The notes under the pieces: generated by a model | The model's input: the letters and a program-made list of their open reading frames with translations, nothing else | Told to the model about the DNA's origin: nothing | Database searches by the model: none | Program-made: the position numbers and the translations under genes | From: Gnetum montanum | Taxonomy: Eukaryota; Streptophyta; Gnetopsida; Gnetales; Gnetaceae | Assembly: GCA_015680685.1 (NCBI GenBank) | Contig: MNCI01029723.1 | Coordinates: forward strand, 65,790 to 118,545 | Reading direction: 5' to 3' | Length of the DNA: 52,756 nucleotides | Part shown: piece after piece, positions 11,951-22,326 of the stretch | Position numbering within the stretch: position 1 is the first letter of the stretch | Layout: each line of letters opens with the position of its first letter

Positions 11951-13490
11951 TTATTTTTGACACATTTTATTCTTAATTTTACAACTAATTATCCTTAAAG
12001 ATGTCCTCTGGGTGATGATGAATTTCAAAAAATTTATGCACTATTTGGCTTGTGCCCCTCCCCCATGACTAAGCTGAACACTCCGGGTTCAAGTAGGTTC
12101 AAACAGAATAAAAATCGGAGTACCAGCAAGTAAGTTATGGATATGAAAGCAAGGGACACACAATCGCGAGTCGTAGAGAGGAATTGAAAAACTTCCCCTG
12201 CATGAACAATTGCAAATGATGTTGATTAGCATAAGGGGGTCACGTATATATATTTTCATTAAAGTTAGGGCACTTAGAGAATGTACAGAATTTTTAATAT
12301 TTCTTTGAAATTAAATGATGTAAACTAAGGACATCTAGACAATTGTTAAAGGGTTCCGGGGTAATTCAACTAGTTTTGAAGGCATGAAAATTATGATGGT
12401 ATGGAATTTATCAATAAGGACCTCAGATGGTAGAGAAAAAGGCTATGTGATGGTTCATAGGAACATTGAAATTCAGAGGGATAGTAATAAGGGAAAGAAT
12501 ATTATGAAAAATAAGCTGAGGGTGAGAAATGGTATGTGTGAGCTATATCACAAGTGAAGATTACACAAGTGGATCCTCCCCAAAGCAGGTTCCACCCTAT
12601 AATGCCCTTGTGTAACCACACTTAAAGTGTCTGTGGGCACAAGAAGGGTTAAATGTAATCTGCACTAACTCCACAAAACACACACATGTAATTATCACCA
12701 GAATGAGATAAGAATTCTATGCTACACACAACACGAGTTACAATTACACGAACAATGAGATGAGACGAACTAGAGAAAGGGATTGTAGAAATTGGGACAT
12801 GAGGTAACTAACCCAGGGCATAGTGAATCCTGCATGCAAAGCATGATTAANCTTGGCATTTTATTTAAGGGAGGAGTGACTTTTGTTTTGTGGCACTTCC
12901 TTTTTTTTCTTTTCTCTTCTTTTTTTTGAATATTGAATCTAGAGAAGTCACCAACCTTCAGGCATGGGTGCACATCTTTCCAGTGGGACCCCCTAGAACA
13001 GCATTGGATTTTTTTGAGTGCTCATTTGATTACTCTTTCTCCCATTTTTCATTAGATCTACAAGGATCTTAGTACAACCACGTTGCATGATAAATCCCAT
13101 AGACGTCACCAAAGAGAATCCACAAGTCCCCTTGATGTCACACCCTAATCATTCCCTCTTGATCCATCCTTCTTCATTCTGGGTACAATGAACACAAAAT
13201 TAATTTTAAGTTTTAAAAATGTTAAGAATTTCACTGTACCCTCGAACAAAACCTCTTATTTGTAGAATGGATGAGTGGGTGTAATGGACTCACTATCCAA
13301 ATAATTGCTCACTCGAGACTTAATAACATAGAATACACCTCAACCAATGATCAACATGAGTGTTTTATTCATAGATGAGATTACTTGTAAAAGCGTAAAA
13401 AGAAACAAAAAGGACAAACAAGAAATTGAAAAATGAAAAATGAAAAAACAAAAAGTTATAAAATGAAAGAAAATAAAAAATGGTTATTAA
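11951..13490 (-). other. E2 spacer between gag and the extra ORF
   Basis: Homologous to the post-integrase spacers of E1 and E5. The minus strand has 'gtgagtcca' near 13,285 and the 'ggatcctccccaaagcagg' block at 12,571, matching 34,466 in E5. The high-coordinate end starts with a long T/A-rich tract (13,380-13,480). It holds no supported ORF. A single N lies at 12,851. The spacer joins gag directly, which marks the deletion of pol. Confidence 0.65.
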
Positions 13491-13502
13491 TCCTACTTGT
13501 TA

Positions 13503-15485
13503 CTAGAATGGGAGGTACCCCCCATAACTAAGTGGTTGAGCATAGTGAGGATTAATAAATAAAGGATGAGGATCCTTGCATGTTGGAAGCACTGGAACTT
13601 GGTCATACTTACCCCATCGGGGTTCACACACTTGATTATAATGAGCATAGTGGGGCAATTTATACGATGTAGTTCCCGGATAACGAGTTGACCCACTATG
13701 ATATTTGGGACCATTAGATGGTATGCAAGGATTGGGATGATGCCTTCCATGGTTGTGTTCATTGGGCCGTATTATTGTTGGAGTGTGAGTTGGTGGCCCT
13801 GATGAAGTTACATGAGGTGTTGGGTTTGAAGACAAGGGTGCACCATAGTGTGGGGCTTGTGCTAAGTTGGACGATGTAGTGGCCTCAAAATTGTGTTGTC
13901 CCTTCTTACAGCCATGTTTAAAGAAGGGACGCTTTTGATGTTGAGGAGGCTTCTCACTGCTGTTGGTAGTAGTAGCACAAGTAATGTTTGTGGGTTGTTG
14001 CTGTGGTGCAGATACCTTAGGAATAGTTGGTGGTGATGTGGAAGGAGGAAAAGTATGAGAATGTTGAAAATTAGGAGAAGTGTAGGGTGCACAAGGTGGT
14101 GGTTGTGTTAGAGGCATGAGCTGATAGTATTGAGGAGAATGGTATTGTGGTGAGATAAAGTGCATTGGCTCAGTTGGAGAAATAAGATATTGGACAAGAT
14201 AAGCATTTGGGTTCGGATGATACGAAGGGTGCCTCCAGTTTAGTGGTGGTCTCCCCCATGACTAGGATTGTTGCCACTGTGATCGAACACAGTATCTCTG
14301 TATGAACTCTGGATGTAGTGTATTTCCCCAATGCTCATGTAAATGTAACAATATTTGGCATTGGCCCTTGGGGTGATCATATAGGCATATGTTGCATTCA
14401 TACGTATGATCGGCAGTTGAGCTCTTATTTTCCTTATCCCTTCTCTCCGATTGTCTACTGTTTCGTCCTGCTTCCTGGGTTGTCAAAACTCTATCTCCAA
14501 TCATGTTGATAAATTCTCCACACCTTTGATGTGTCCATTCCAACATCTTATTGATCTTTGCCTTGACTTCTTCTAATGTTTTTTATGTTGGCAAAGATGA
14601 TGTTTCTACCTTGAGATTGGTTGATTTCTCCTTTTTATGATTATGGACCTTTGTTAAGTTGAGATTTTGGTCTCATTGATGTTTTTCAACACTCTCCCAT
14701 CAAGCCATTTCTCCTTCTTCTTTTGCTACTTGCTTAATAAGTTCTTGGACTTGATGGGTTCGTAGTTTGTATAGTTGACCTTGGGCATACATTCATAAGG
14801 TCTCTCTTGTTGCATCACAAAGCCCATCAATGATATGGTACATTAGCCTTTCCTCAGAAAACCCATGGCCTGGATAGTTGTTTAACAGTGCATAATATCT
14901 TTCTAAGGCCATGTCCAAGGGTTCATGTTGTGCTTGTTTCTATCCTTGGATTTGTTTCCTCAAGGCTGATACTCTTGTGTAAGTTTGATATTTTTCATTA
15001 AAGACTTCTACCATTGTTGACCAACATTGTATCAAATTTGGTTTTAATGATTTATACCATACTTTTGCTTGATCAACAAGTGTCATTGGAAAGAGCTTAA
15101 GTTTTTGCCACCAGTTATCAATGTTATTCCATGTGCAGGCATCGTAGAAGGCTTGTAAATGTTGATGCAGATCTAAGTCATAGTAACCTGAAAAATTAGG
15201 AAAGTTGTTTAAATCGAGCCTAGGTAGACGGCTCTCTTTATGATGCCTACATGAGATTCGAACAGCCTCTTGTATTTGTGTTAAGCTTGTAGTGGCCAGT
15301 AGGGGTTCATCATCATTCGGTAAGTTATGCTTTCATGTGTTGGGATGATGTTGCTTTTGTTTATGTTTATAAGAAACTCCCACTTTAGGTTGTGTACTCC
15401 AACCTTCATCGTCATATAGTTCGTTGGTTCTCCAATGAACTTCCTCACTAAGTGTGGCATTATCGTAATCTTGTAGGAGAGGCAT
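13503..15485 (-). pseudogene. E2 gag, nearly frame-intact
   Basis: A 661-codon minus-strand frame from ATG 15,485 to the stop at 13,503, with no net frameshift. About eight in-frame stops fall mainly where Gln, Trp or Arg would be expected. In order: N-terminus MPLLQDYDN; DEPLLAT motif; capsid-like region (LQAFYDACTWNNIDNWWQKL, VWYKSL, EVFNEKYQTYTRVSALRKQI, ERYYALLNNYPGHGFS, YHIIDGL) at about 15,180-14,800; zinc knuckle CNICLYDHPKGQC (CX2CX3HX4C) at about 14,357-14,396; then a Pro/His/Tyr-rich tail (14,165-13,503). It lacks the Arg/Asp/His-rich N-terminal region of E1 and E5. It would form the particle shell and bind RNA. Confidence 0.82.
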
Positions 15486-15611
15486 GGTTGTGAAATTGTG
15501 TGTGAATTGATATGTGACTTTTAATAATTATTTCTTTTTTTCTAAAAGATATATCGTTAAGTCCTTATACAATGACCTTGTATGATATAACTAATCTAGA
15601 TAACTAGCACT

Positions 15612-15631
15612 GTCCCCGGCAACGGCACCAA
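15612..15631 (-). other. E2 primer binding site (Asp-tRNA type)
   Basis: On the minus strand TTGGTGCCGTTGCCGGGGAC, adjacent to the 5' LTR. It is the best-preserved primer site in the window and nearly identical to the known Asp-tRNA site. Confidence 0.9.
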
Positions 15632-16407
15632 TGATGAGTGGCAAGGTACCCCTACACTCAACCATATGAATACGAGCATTACATGCGCGATCCAGTTGAA
15701 CTCTATAGACAGACTAGTTTTGGCATCTAGACAGTTAGCCTTAGGTCATAGTTCACTGTGTTCCCACCTGGACTAGTATTAGCTTTGTTACGTATTGTTT
15801 AGTCCAGAGTGAGGTGTATGATGGGTTTCTAACCTAATGCTACTCTTGAAGGCAATGGAAAGTAATATTAAGTAATCTAGGAGAGAGAGGGTACGAGAAT
15901 CTAATCTAGCCTGAGTGTGATGAGCATCCATTCCTTAATTATCCGTACACATCTTGGACTTCATGCATGACTACCACTGGGATTACCAAGCATAGATCCT
16001 AGGTACGCTACTGGGTTACCAAGTTGTCACACTTAAATACTCGTAATCAAGTCGTACTCATTCCGCATTTTAACATGAGTTTAAGGGTGAGAGAGATTAA
16101 CTAGGAAAGCAATAAATAATAATTAAATAAATAATTAATCTAAGTGAATGCTACAATGATGAAGTAATCTTGATCTTTATTTCTGGTCATGTGCGTGTCC
16201 AAGTATGTCACACTCGAATAAGGATGCCATACAATTACAATCACCACATTGCGGGCATACATTGGAAAATAATTCTATCTCTGGAGGGATAAAACTGCTA
16301 GAGTCTAGCTAAGGTCTAAATCTAAGTTGAGAAACAAGGGAGAGCCACCTCTTATTTATAGAACTGGCGGCACGCGATATTGCAGTCGCCCAAAACGTGA
16401 CTCATCA
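15632..16407 (-). repeat. E2 5' LTR
   Basis: 776 bases, tgatgagt...gactcatca. TATA box on the minus strand (CTATAAATA) at 16,353-16,361. Only one unit of the repeat upstream of TATA is present, against two in the 3' LTR. Followed by target duplication AACCA. Confidence 0.92.
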
Positions 16408-16412
16408 AACCA

Positions 16413-16713
16413 CTACTACCCTCTTGAGTATCATAAAGCACAATCTCTAAGAGGGGAATCCCCATTAACATATTACCCTTCTCATCCTTTTTCATATGTA
16501 CCTCCACCCTCAAGTTAGTTGCCACCTAATCCATCCATGTAGGGTGAAATTCTAGCCTAGTTGTAGCAAAAAAATGCCACAAGGGCTATTAACCTATAAC
16601 TAGCTTCCTAGTTGAGTGGTTGAGATAATAAAACTCAAAACACCCATTTTTGCAAACTAACAGTCCTACTAAGCCCTCATAGACACCTATGAATCTTAAT
16701 CCTACTTCTTCTT
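16413..16713 (+). pseudogene. E1 gag C-terminal part, beyond the E2 insertion
   Basis: After one AACCA copy is removed, the frame from 8,077 continues here as an N-H-Y-Y-P-rich segment with several YP and PPP stretches, like the Pro/Tyr-rich Gag tail seen in E5 (around 39,800-39,700). It runs into stops after about 16,520 and is cut at 16,713 by the E3 LTR. Confidence 0.7.
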
Positions 16714-19393
16714 TATTAGACCCCACCCAAAGCTAGTAGGTATGGTCATACACTTATGATTTAGACATTATATGTGGAGTCTTGGTGGGTTTTCGGGGAT
16801 GAGTTAATGTATTTTATATGTTATGAGGCTTTTTTTAATTATGATTATGATGTCTTTACATGCTTAACTAACATGATTATGTACACTAGCCCTGTGTGAT
16901 GTGTTAGACAAGTGATGTTGTTGGTAGGGGTGGGCATTGGCGTATAAGACCATCGATTCAGTATGTTTTATGCTTTATGTGTGATTTTAGCATGTAGGAA
17001 TTTGTACTACAACACTATGTTGTATGATGTTTAGGTGTGGTTTTGGGATGTGAATGTATAGAGCATGTGATAAGTATCTCGTAGGTTCAAACAAATTTTG
17101 ATTTGGAGTCCTGATGTTTTTGTTACATAGGGTTGAAGTTTATGGTATTAGTTGTAGAAATGAAAAATGAAAATAATTTATGAAAGCTATTTTTGAAAAA
17201 AAAAATAAAGAATTTAAATGAAAAAAAAATAGAAAAGTAAAGGTCACGTAAGTGCGCTACCTTGGTGTTGTCTTTTGTTTTATAACATAAGCATAAAAGT
17301 GAAACCTTGTTTTTTTAAGTTTAAGATCCATCACCTTTTTCTATCGCCACCCATAAGAATTGGATCTGTTCATTCTTTTTTTTTCCCTTTGTAAAAATAG
17401 AAATGAGGGTTACATTCATTCTCTTCTCTTTTCTTCCATTTGCTTCTATTTTTTTTCCTTTTTCTCTAGATTATGAGCCTTGTGGATGATCTTTACTTGC
17501 TTTGAACCTGGATTTGGGATTGCTATGGTCATCTCTACATGGGTGCAGAACTTGTTGGGAGCAAAACAAAGTCTTGCTGGATTTTTGAGGATTTTCTGTT
17601 TGTTTTGGCCTATTTGCCCTAACAATTTTAATTAGTGGGTTGTCTTTACCTTTTTCCTATATTTTTGTGCTAGATTAGTGTATATGATCACGCAATGGGG
17701 GCATGTGGGACGAATAGCTCAAAGTCTAAGCTTAGGCATGTTATTTTGCATATTTTCCAAAATTTTACAATTTGGTTACAAATTACTTATTCATATATAT
17801 GGGATGTATGGGATCATGAGGACTTGTGGAATATGATTTGTGATGTTGATGAGCCACATATGATTGGAATATGCTATTTGTTGGGCCTATTGGGGCATGA
17901 GGGTTTTTGGGCATTCCAAATATTATTTAAATATTATTTTATTAATCAAACTTTGAACATGCATAACTTTGCTTACAAGAGTCCAATTTAGGTAAAATTA
18001 GTGTCATTGGGATCATTGTGGAAAGTACTTTCTAATAGTGAGATTAGTTTTCTCTTTGGGCATATATCATTTTGAAGGTTATTAGTGGTCATTTGTATGG
18101 AAGTACATGTCTTTTGAGAAATATGATATTGTTTTGTCATATTGATGTCTTCATGTTGTCCTATTACATCATGGAATGACTGTAACTATTAGGGATGGAT
18201 CTATGTGGTTATGTTTGTTTGGGTGTGTTGTGCTTATGACATGTGTTGGCTTAAGCTAGTTGGATTATGTATATGTTTTCATGACGACAGTTGTGACGGT
18301 TGTTGGTGAGTGGTGTTAGCATGAGGGTATGGACTGGTTGGTGATGAGGCACCTTGGAGGTAGTATGGATTGACCCCCATTGTGATGCATCAATGAGGTT
18401 CCTATGTTAGGCCTCAACTTGAGAGTGGGAGAGCATAGGTGTGTTCGTCCTTGTGGTTGGTCCGTGGCATAAGTGTGTTCATCCCTATCGCCAATCCTCC
18501 AGAAGGCTAGTGGTTGTGGATCACAGGTTGATGGACCCTAGCATTGGTTGTATAAATAAAATACTAATAAAAGACCTACATGCAATGGTTGTTATGAGTG
18601 CTCATGGCAATGTTTCACATGCTACACTAAGCATGGATATGCTAGTAACCACATGGGCCATGTATTTGATAATATGGTTTGTGAGTCATACCATTGAGAA
18701 TAGGTGTTTTATTGGGATTATGATTGTGTGGATCATGGACTATTTATGGTATATCATGGGTATGATGATATTGACATGAGAGATGATGTCAGACTGTGGC
18801 TTTGTCTATGCTCGTATGATCATCTGTTAGCTTTATTGATGATATGGTGTGTGTTGTTCTGAGCATGCATGAGACTAATAGTGTTGTAGGTTGCCTTGTA
18901 CGCCACTCCTCTTTTCTAGTGTAGCACTTGTTGACCATCTAGTAGGGGAAGTATAAAGGCTTTCCATTCAGTTGTGTATTGACTTTATTTCATTACAGGT
19001 GAAAGGTGCATGAGCCTAGATGAGCATGAAGAGAGAGAGTAGAGGAGGGAAAATCCTTTAGTGCTTGGTTATTGTATATTTTCATGTATAGTAGTGTGGA
19101 CTAGGTGTCCTTGTATGACACTCTTTGTACTATACTCTTCTATATACAATGCTGAGGTTTATGTGTTTTTTTGTATTTTTGTAGAGTAGTGTATAGTTTG
19201 CTTAATGTAGAGACATGCATTTTTATGACGTGATATGTATGTTTAGTTTTTGGTATGGTAGGAAAGTTCTGTATCGTTTGACTTTTCTTATTGTCATGTA
19301 TTCTGCACATTATTGGTTCTAGATATCATGCTTTCATGTTAAGGTTACTTGGTCCTAGGCATCACCTTGTCCTAGCTAGGGTAGGGTGTTACA
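16714..19393 (+). repeat. E3 5' LTR (about 2.7 kb)
   Basis: It starts near tattagaccccaccc (decayed from TGTTACAYCCCATC, as in the inverted copy) and ends ggtgttaca at 19,393. It aligns in reverse orientation with the solo LTR at 31,115-32,889 plus 42,958-43,927, whose summed length is also about 2.7 kb. Poly-pyrimidine and poly-A stretches lie around 17,190-17,460. The open frame at 18,441-18,779 recurs in the other copy but is best seen as LTR sequence rather than a gene. Confidence 0.82.
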
Positions 19394-19396
19394 TTG

Positions 19397-19408
19397 TGGT
19401 ATCAGAGC
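19397..19408 (+). other. E3 primer binding site (initiator Met-tRNA type)
   Basis: tggtatcagagc, three bases after the LTR end. This is the standard primer site of many plant copia and Del/Tekay-type elements. Confidence 0.9.
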
Positions 19409-19474
19409 TAGTTTACTTCAATGTTGTATGATGGTGGCGGTACTCACCCATTTGTGTAATTTTAGGTTATAGAG

Positions 19475-20390
19475 ATGTATAGTAGACATGGTCATGGTGT
19501 TGGTGGGGCCTATAGACCAAAAGAATTTAATGATGGACAAGAGAAACCTCCTCCAACATCTAGTAGTGGTCCTGCAAATAGGCAACCAGAGCTTATAAAA
19601 CAATTGTTACAGATCTTGTAGCAGCATGTTGTAGCTAGTGATGCTCTTGCTCCTATTCCCACAATTAGAGAAGTGGGAAGTGGTAGTGGCAATGGAGGCT
19701 TAGGAGAATCAAATAGGTAGCTTATTAATAGGAAACTCATGAAGTAATTTCAGAAATTGGGACCTCTAAAATTTGATGGCACTAAGGATCCTACTATGGC
19801 TACAGAATGGTTGGAGGAATTGTAAAAGGATTTTGATTTGATGGGCTATTCATTGGTGCAGCAGACTTGCTTGGCAGTTTATCAATTGGTTGGTACTACC
19901 TGGTGTTGGTGGACGACTGAAGAGTAGGCCAAGGGATGAACTAGTTAAGAGGTGGCATGGGATGATTTTCTAGCATCTTTCAAAGGTCATCATGTATCTA
20001 CCTAATATGCATAGGCTAAGGAGGATGAATTCTAGCATTTGTATTAGGGTAGTTGATTTGTGGCAGAGTATGATGCCTGTTTCTCTAAGTTGAGTAGTTA
20101 TGTACCCTAGATGTAGATAGATGCTCAAGCATGGGTGAATAGGTTTGTTCAAGGTTTGAGACCATCTTTGAAGGATCATTTATTATCTCTTAGATATACT
20201 TCCTATGATGAAGCTAGAGTAGTAGCCATGGATTTAGAGAGGAGTCAGCAGGAGGATACAATACGTAAAGAGAGACAACAAGGGTAGGAGAGAGGATCGA
20301 CATTTGGAAAGAGGCCTAGCCCCTCTAAGCAAGCTCGTGGCCACAGAGGAGAGTGCCCAACACCCACTCATGGTCCTATTGTTGGAACTA
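19475..20390 (+). pseudogene. E3 gag (truncated, with many stops)
   Basis: The plus-strand frame from ATG 19,475 (MYSRHGHGVGGAYRPK). It contains the Del/Tekay-type capsid segment LGPLKFDGTKDPTMATEWLE (about 19,758-19,817), then CLAVYQLVGTTWWWTTEE, WDDFLASFKGHH, VAEYDACFSKLSSYVP, WVNRFVQGLRPSLKDHLLSL and YDEARVVAMDLERSQ. More than ten stops interrupt it. It breaks off before any zinc knuckle. Confidence 0.8.
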
Positions 20391-20394
20391 ACTG

Positions 20395-20974
20395 AAATTG
20401 GTCCAAGGATATGCTAGCATCAAATTTCTATAGATTCCTCCATGTAACCAAAGAGGTATCTGTAGTAGTGGGTGAACTCCAAACTGAAGTAGATCATCAA
20501 AGAGGAGATCAAACAAATCCTCAAGGTGGGGTTCATCTGCCCCATTGTTGATAGTAAGTGGTTAGCCCAATCATTATAGTGCTATAGAAAGGTGGAAAAT
20601 GAAGGGTCTGCATCAATTTTAAGATGTTGAACATGGCAACGTTCAAGGATCATTTTCCTTTATCATTTGTGGACTAGGTGTTGGACACCATTTCTAGGCA
20701 TTGTTTCTATAGCTTTCTAAATGGTTATAGTGATTATAACCAAATTCAGATAGCACTGAAGGATAAGGCCAAAGCCACATTCACAAGTCCCTAGGGAATT
20801 GTTGCATATAGAAAGATGTCGTTTGGCTTGTGTAATGCCCCTGCAACATTCTAATGCCTTGTATTGAGCATTTTCTAATAGCAGATTGGTAGCAAGGTGA
20901 AAGTCTTCATGGATGGCTTCTTCACCTATGGGGCTACATATGAGCAAGCCCTAGATTGTCTTGAGCAAGCATTG
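20395..20974 (+). pseudogene. E1 reverse transcriptase fragment
   Basis: A plus-strand piece of Ty3/gypsy RT. Visible segments are the lead-in IKEEIKQILKVGFICPI followed by DSKWLAQS; a FLNGYSDYNQIQIALKDKAK segment spread over frames; the SFGLCNAPATF box around 20,820-20,850; and the catalytic box read as FMDGF followed by YGATYEQALDCLEQ near 20,908-20,970. The usual FMDD is FMDG here, so the third metal-binding position is lost. The fragment is closest to E5 RT, which shares YGATFEQA. It lies between the end of E3 gag and the E4-family leader at about 20,975, and everything from the RT C-terminus to mid-integrase is missing. Confidence 0.75.
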
Positions 20975-21829
20975 AAAATAAACAAAACAAAACAAAATAA
21001 AATGTACCTAGAATATGAAATTACAAAATAAAATTAAAACATACAAAATTCTTGATGAAGATTGACTCTACTGGCCTCCCCAACAACGATGCCAAAATTG
21101 ACGAGGTAGGCAAAATTTAGTGCTGGATACCCTTAAAATTTATCTCTCATTGTAGAGATTGTCACCTTGTCTATGACTGATCTGCAGGTCATATCGCGTG
21201 GAGGAACGGTTCAAAAGTCAAAAAGATCATCAAAATAATAAATAATTAGAATCAAATCCAAATAAATTCAATACTTATGATTGTCACTCATAAGTAAAAT
21301 CATAATTTTTCATCTTAATTTCTAATCACAAGTTTAAAATAAAAATTAATGATTAAATCAATATTGAAATCACAAATACAAGTAGAGATCTCAAGGATCA
21401 CAAGGGAGACTTTGCCCTTTTTGCAATTCTACCTTGTTGTCTTTACAATGCAGCAACCTTGGCAGTCATACAAATGACTCCAATAATCATCACAAGGCTC
21501 AACAGATACTCTTTCCTATTCCTTCCACGATACAATGTGGAGTGTCTTATTTATATTCCACATTGTTACAAAAATAACTATTTTAATAATAGATTGTTAT
21601 GTAAGGATCTGATGTCAGTATACTATTTTTGGTGCAACTGCTAAGTTGGCATCCTTCTTAAATTATCTTGGAGTCTATGCGAGTGGCGGAAGAGGCATTG
21701 ATTTTCCCTGCAAAAAGATGACTAGCTGGCCTTGCTATTGGAATTTGCCCAAAATGTTGAGTGGGTCATCGTCAGATGGTGTTGGTGGGTGTTGGTGAGA
21801 AGATAAGCACTGCCGACACTGCCAGCATT

Positions 21830-22326
21830 AATTGCATGCAGGTAAAGTTGTGTCGTGGCAATGGACACGATGGGGACGCAAGCCCAGGGTTGTGCTGCAG
21901 CCCATCGGTGGGTTTGCAGAATTTGAACAAACAGGATTTCCCTTAGTGATACTATTACTGATGCTTCCGTTGATTACCAGAGTTCCATCAATTGAATTAT
22001 TGTCTCTAGAGTCCTTGAACTAAAACACTAAGAGGGCAGTGCACCATTTAAGTAGCTTTTCTCGACCTTTCTGCAAAGCAACATTTCTCACAAAGATGCT
22101 AAGCTACCAGTTTTTTTTTAAAATAAAACTCTGCCAAACCTGCCACGTACATAACCAATAAACTTGGCAACGTGTAAAACCAGTTGGGACATTCCATTCG
22201 TAAAAGGAATTATGGATTAGATCCAGTAGTTGTAAATTTTGCATTTCAGAAAGATCTGGAATAGTTCCATTCAAATTTTGCATTTCAGAAAGATCTGGAA
22301 TAATTCCAGTGGTGAGTGGTAGAAAG
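21830..22326 (-). pseudogene. Fragment resembling a plant LRR receptor-like kinase ectodomain
   Basis: Minus-strand translation of 22,324-22,190 gives leucine-rich-repeat-like text: TGIIPDLSEMQNL, GTIPDLSEMQNLQLLDL and HNSF. Positions 22,026-21,840 give DNNSIDGTLVINGSISNSI followed by GNPVCSNSANPPMGCS. The latter resembles the cysteine-bounded end of the LRR domain in LRR-VIII-type receptor kinases. A ttttag acceptor just before this second block suggests an intron was retained. No kinase domain is present. The coding strand agrees with the direction of E4 transcription, and the fragment lies upstream of the LTR TATA-like box. It may be a captured host-gene piece or a host pseudogene disturbed by insertion. 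Recognition is by motif only. Confidence 0.5.
22234..22311 (-). repeat. 39-bp tandem duplication in the LRR-like fragment
   Basis: aaattttgcatttcagaaag... occurs at 22,234-22,272 and again at 22,273-22,311, differing at a few bases at the end. The unit is 13 codons, so the duplication keeps the LRR-like frame. It lies 15 bases from the assembly gap. Confidence 0.85.

Larger units (their letters stand above)
8083..16407 (-). mobile_element. E2: minus-strand Ty3/gypsy element lacking pol, inserted in E1 gag
   Basis: LTRs are 8,083-8,810 (3') and 15,632-16,407 (5'). The target duplication AACCA is perfect (8,078-8,082 and 16,408-16,412). The PBS lies beside the right LTR and the PPT beside the left, so it reads on the minus strand. 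In reading order it has gag (15,485-13,503), a non-coding spacer (about 13,490-11,950) and the long extra ORF (11,750-8,966). Protease, RT, RNase H and integrase are missing, and the spacer that follows integrase in E1 and E5 follows gag here. It would depend on another element's enzymes. Its LTRs differ less from each other than E1's do, by eye. Confidence 0.92.
16714..20390 (+). mobile_element. E3: truncated Del/Tekay-type Ty3/gypsy element (LTR-PBS-gag)
   Basis: A plus-strand fragment made of one long LTR, an initiator-Met-tRNA primer site and a decayed gag. No pol or 3' LTR follows; at about 20,390 the sequence changes into E1 RT. The long LTR ending ggtgttaca and the TGGTATCAGAGC primer site fit the Del/Tekay chromovirus lineage. 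With no 3' end, no target duplication can be defined. It lies between two E1 fragments, so it was inserted into or recombined with E1. Confidence 0.75.
20975..22326 (-). repeat. E4-family leader, primer site and LTR (left unit)
   Basis: 20,975-21,545 matches 30,118-30,700 in the same orientation. It includes an Asp-tRNA-type primer site on the minus strand (TGGCATCGTTGTTGGGGA, 21,077-21,094). The LTR begins at about 21,099 (tgacgagg). A TATA-like box (minus GGAATATAAATAAG) lies near 21,545-21,560, so the sequence to its right is U3. U3 carries a receptor-kinase-like fragment (separate entry). The unit runs into the N gap; its last 16 bases before the gap, ggtgagtggtagaaag, match 30,731-30,746. 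Confidence 0.7.

Noticed and set aside
18441-18779. 112-codon frame similar in translation to the minus-strand frame at 31,830-32,087
   Set aside because: The similarity follows from the two being copies of the same LTR at the DNA level; nothing suggests a protein.
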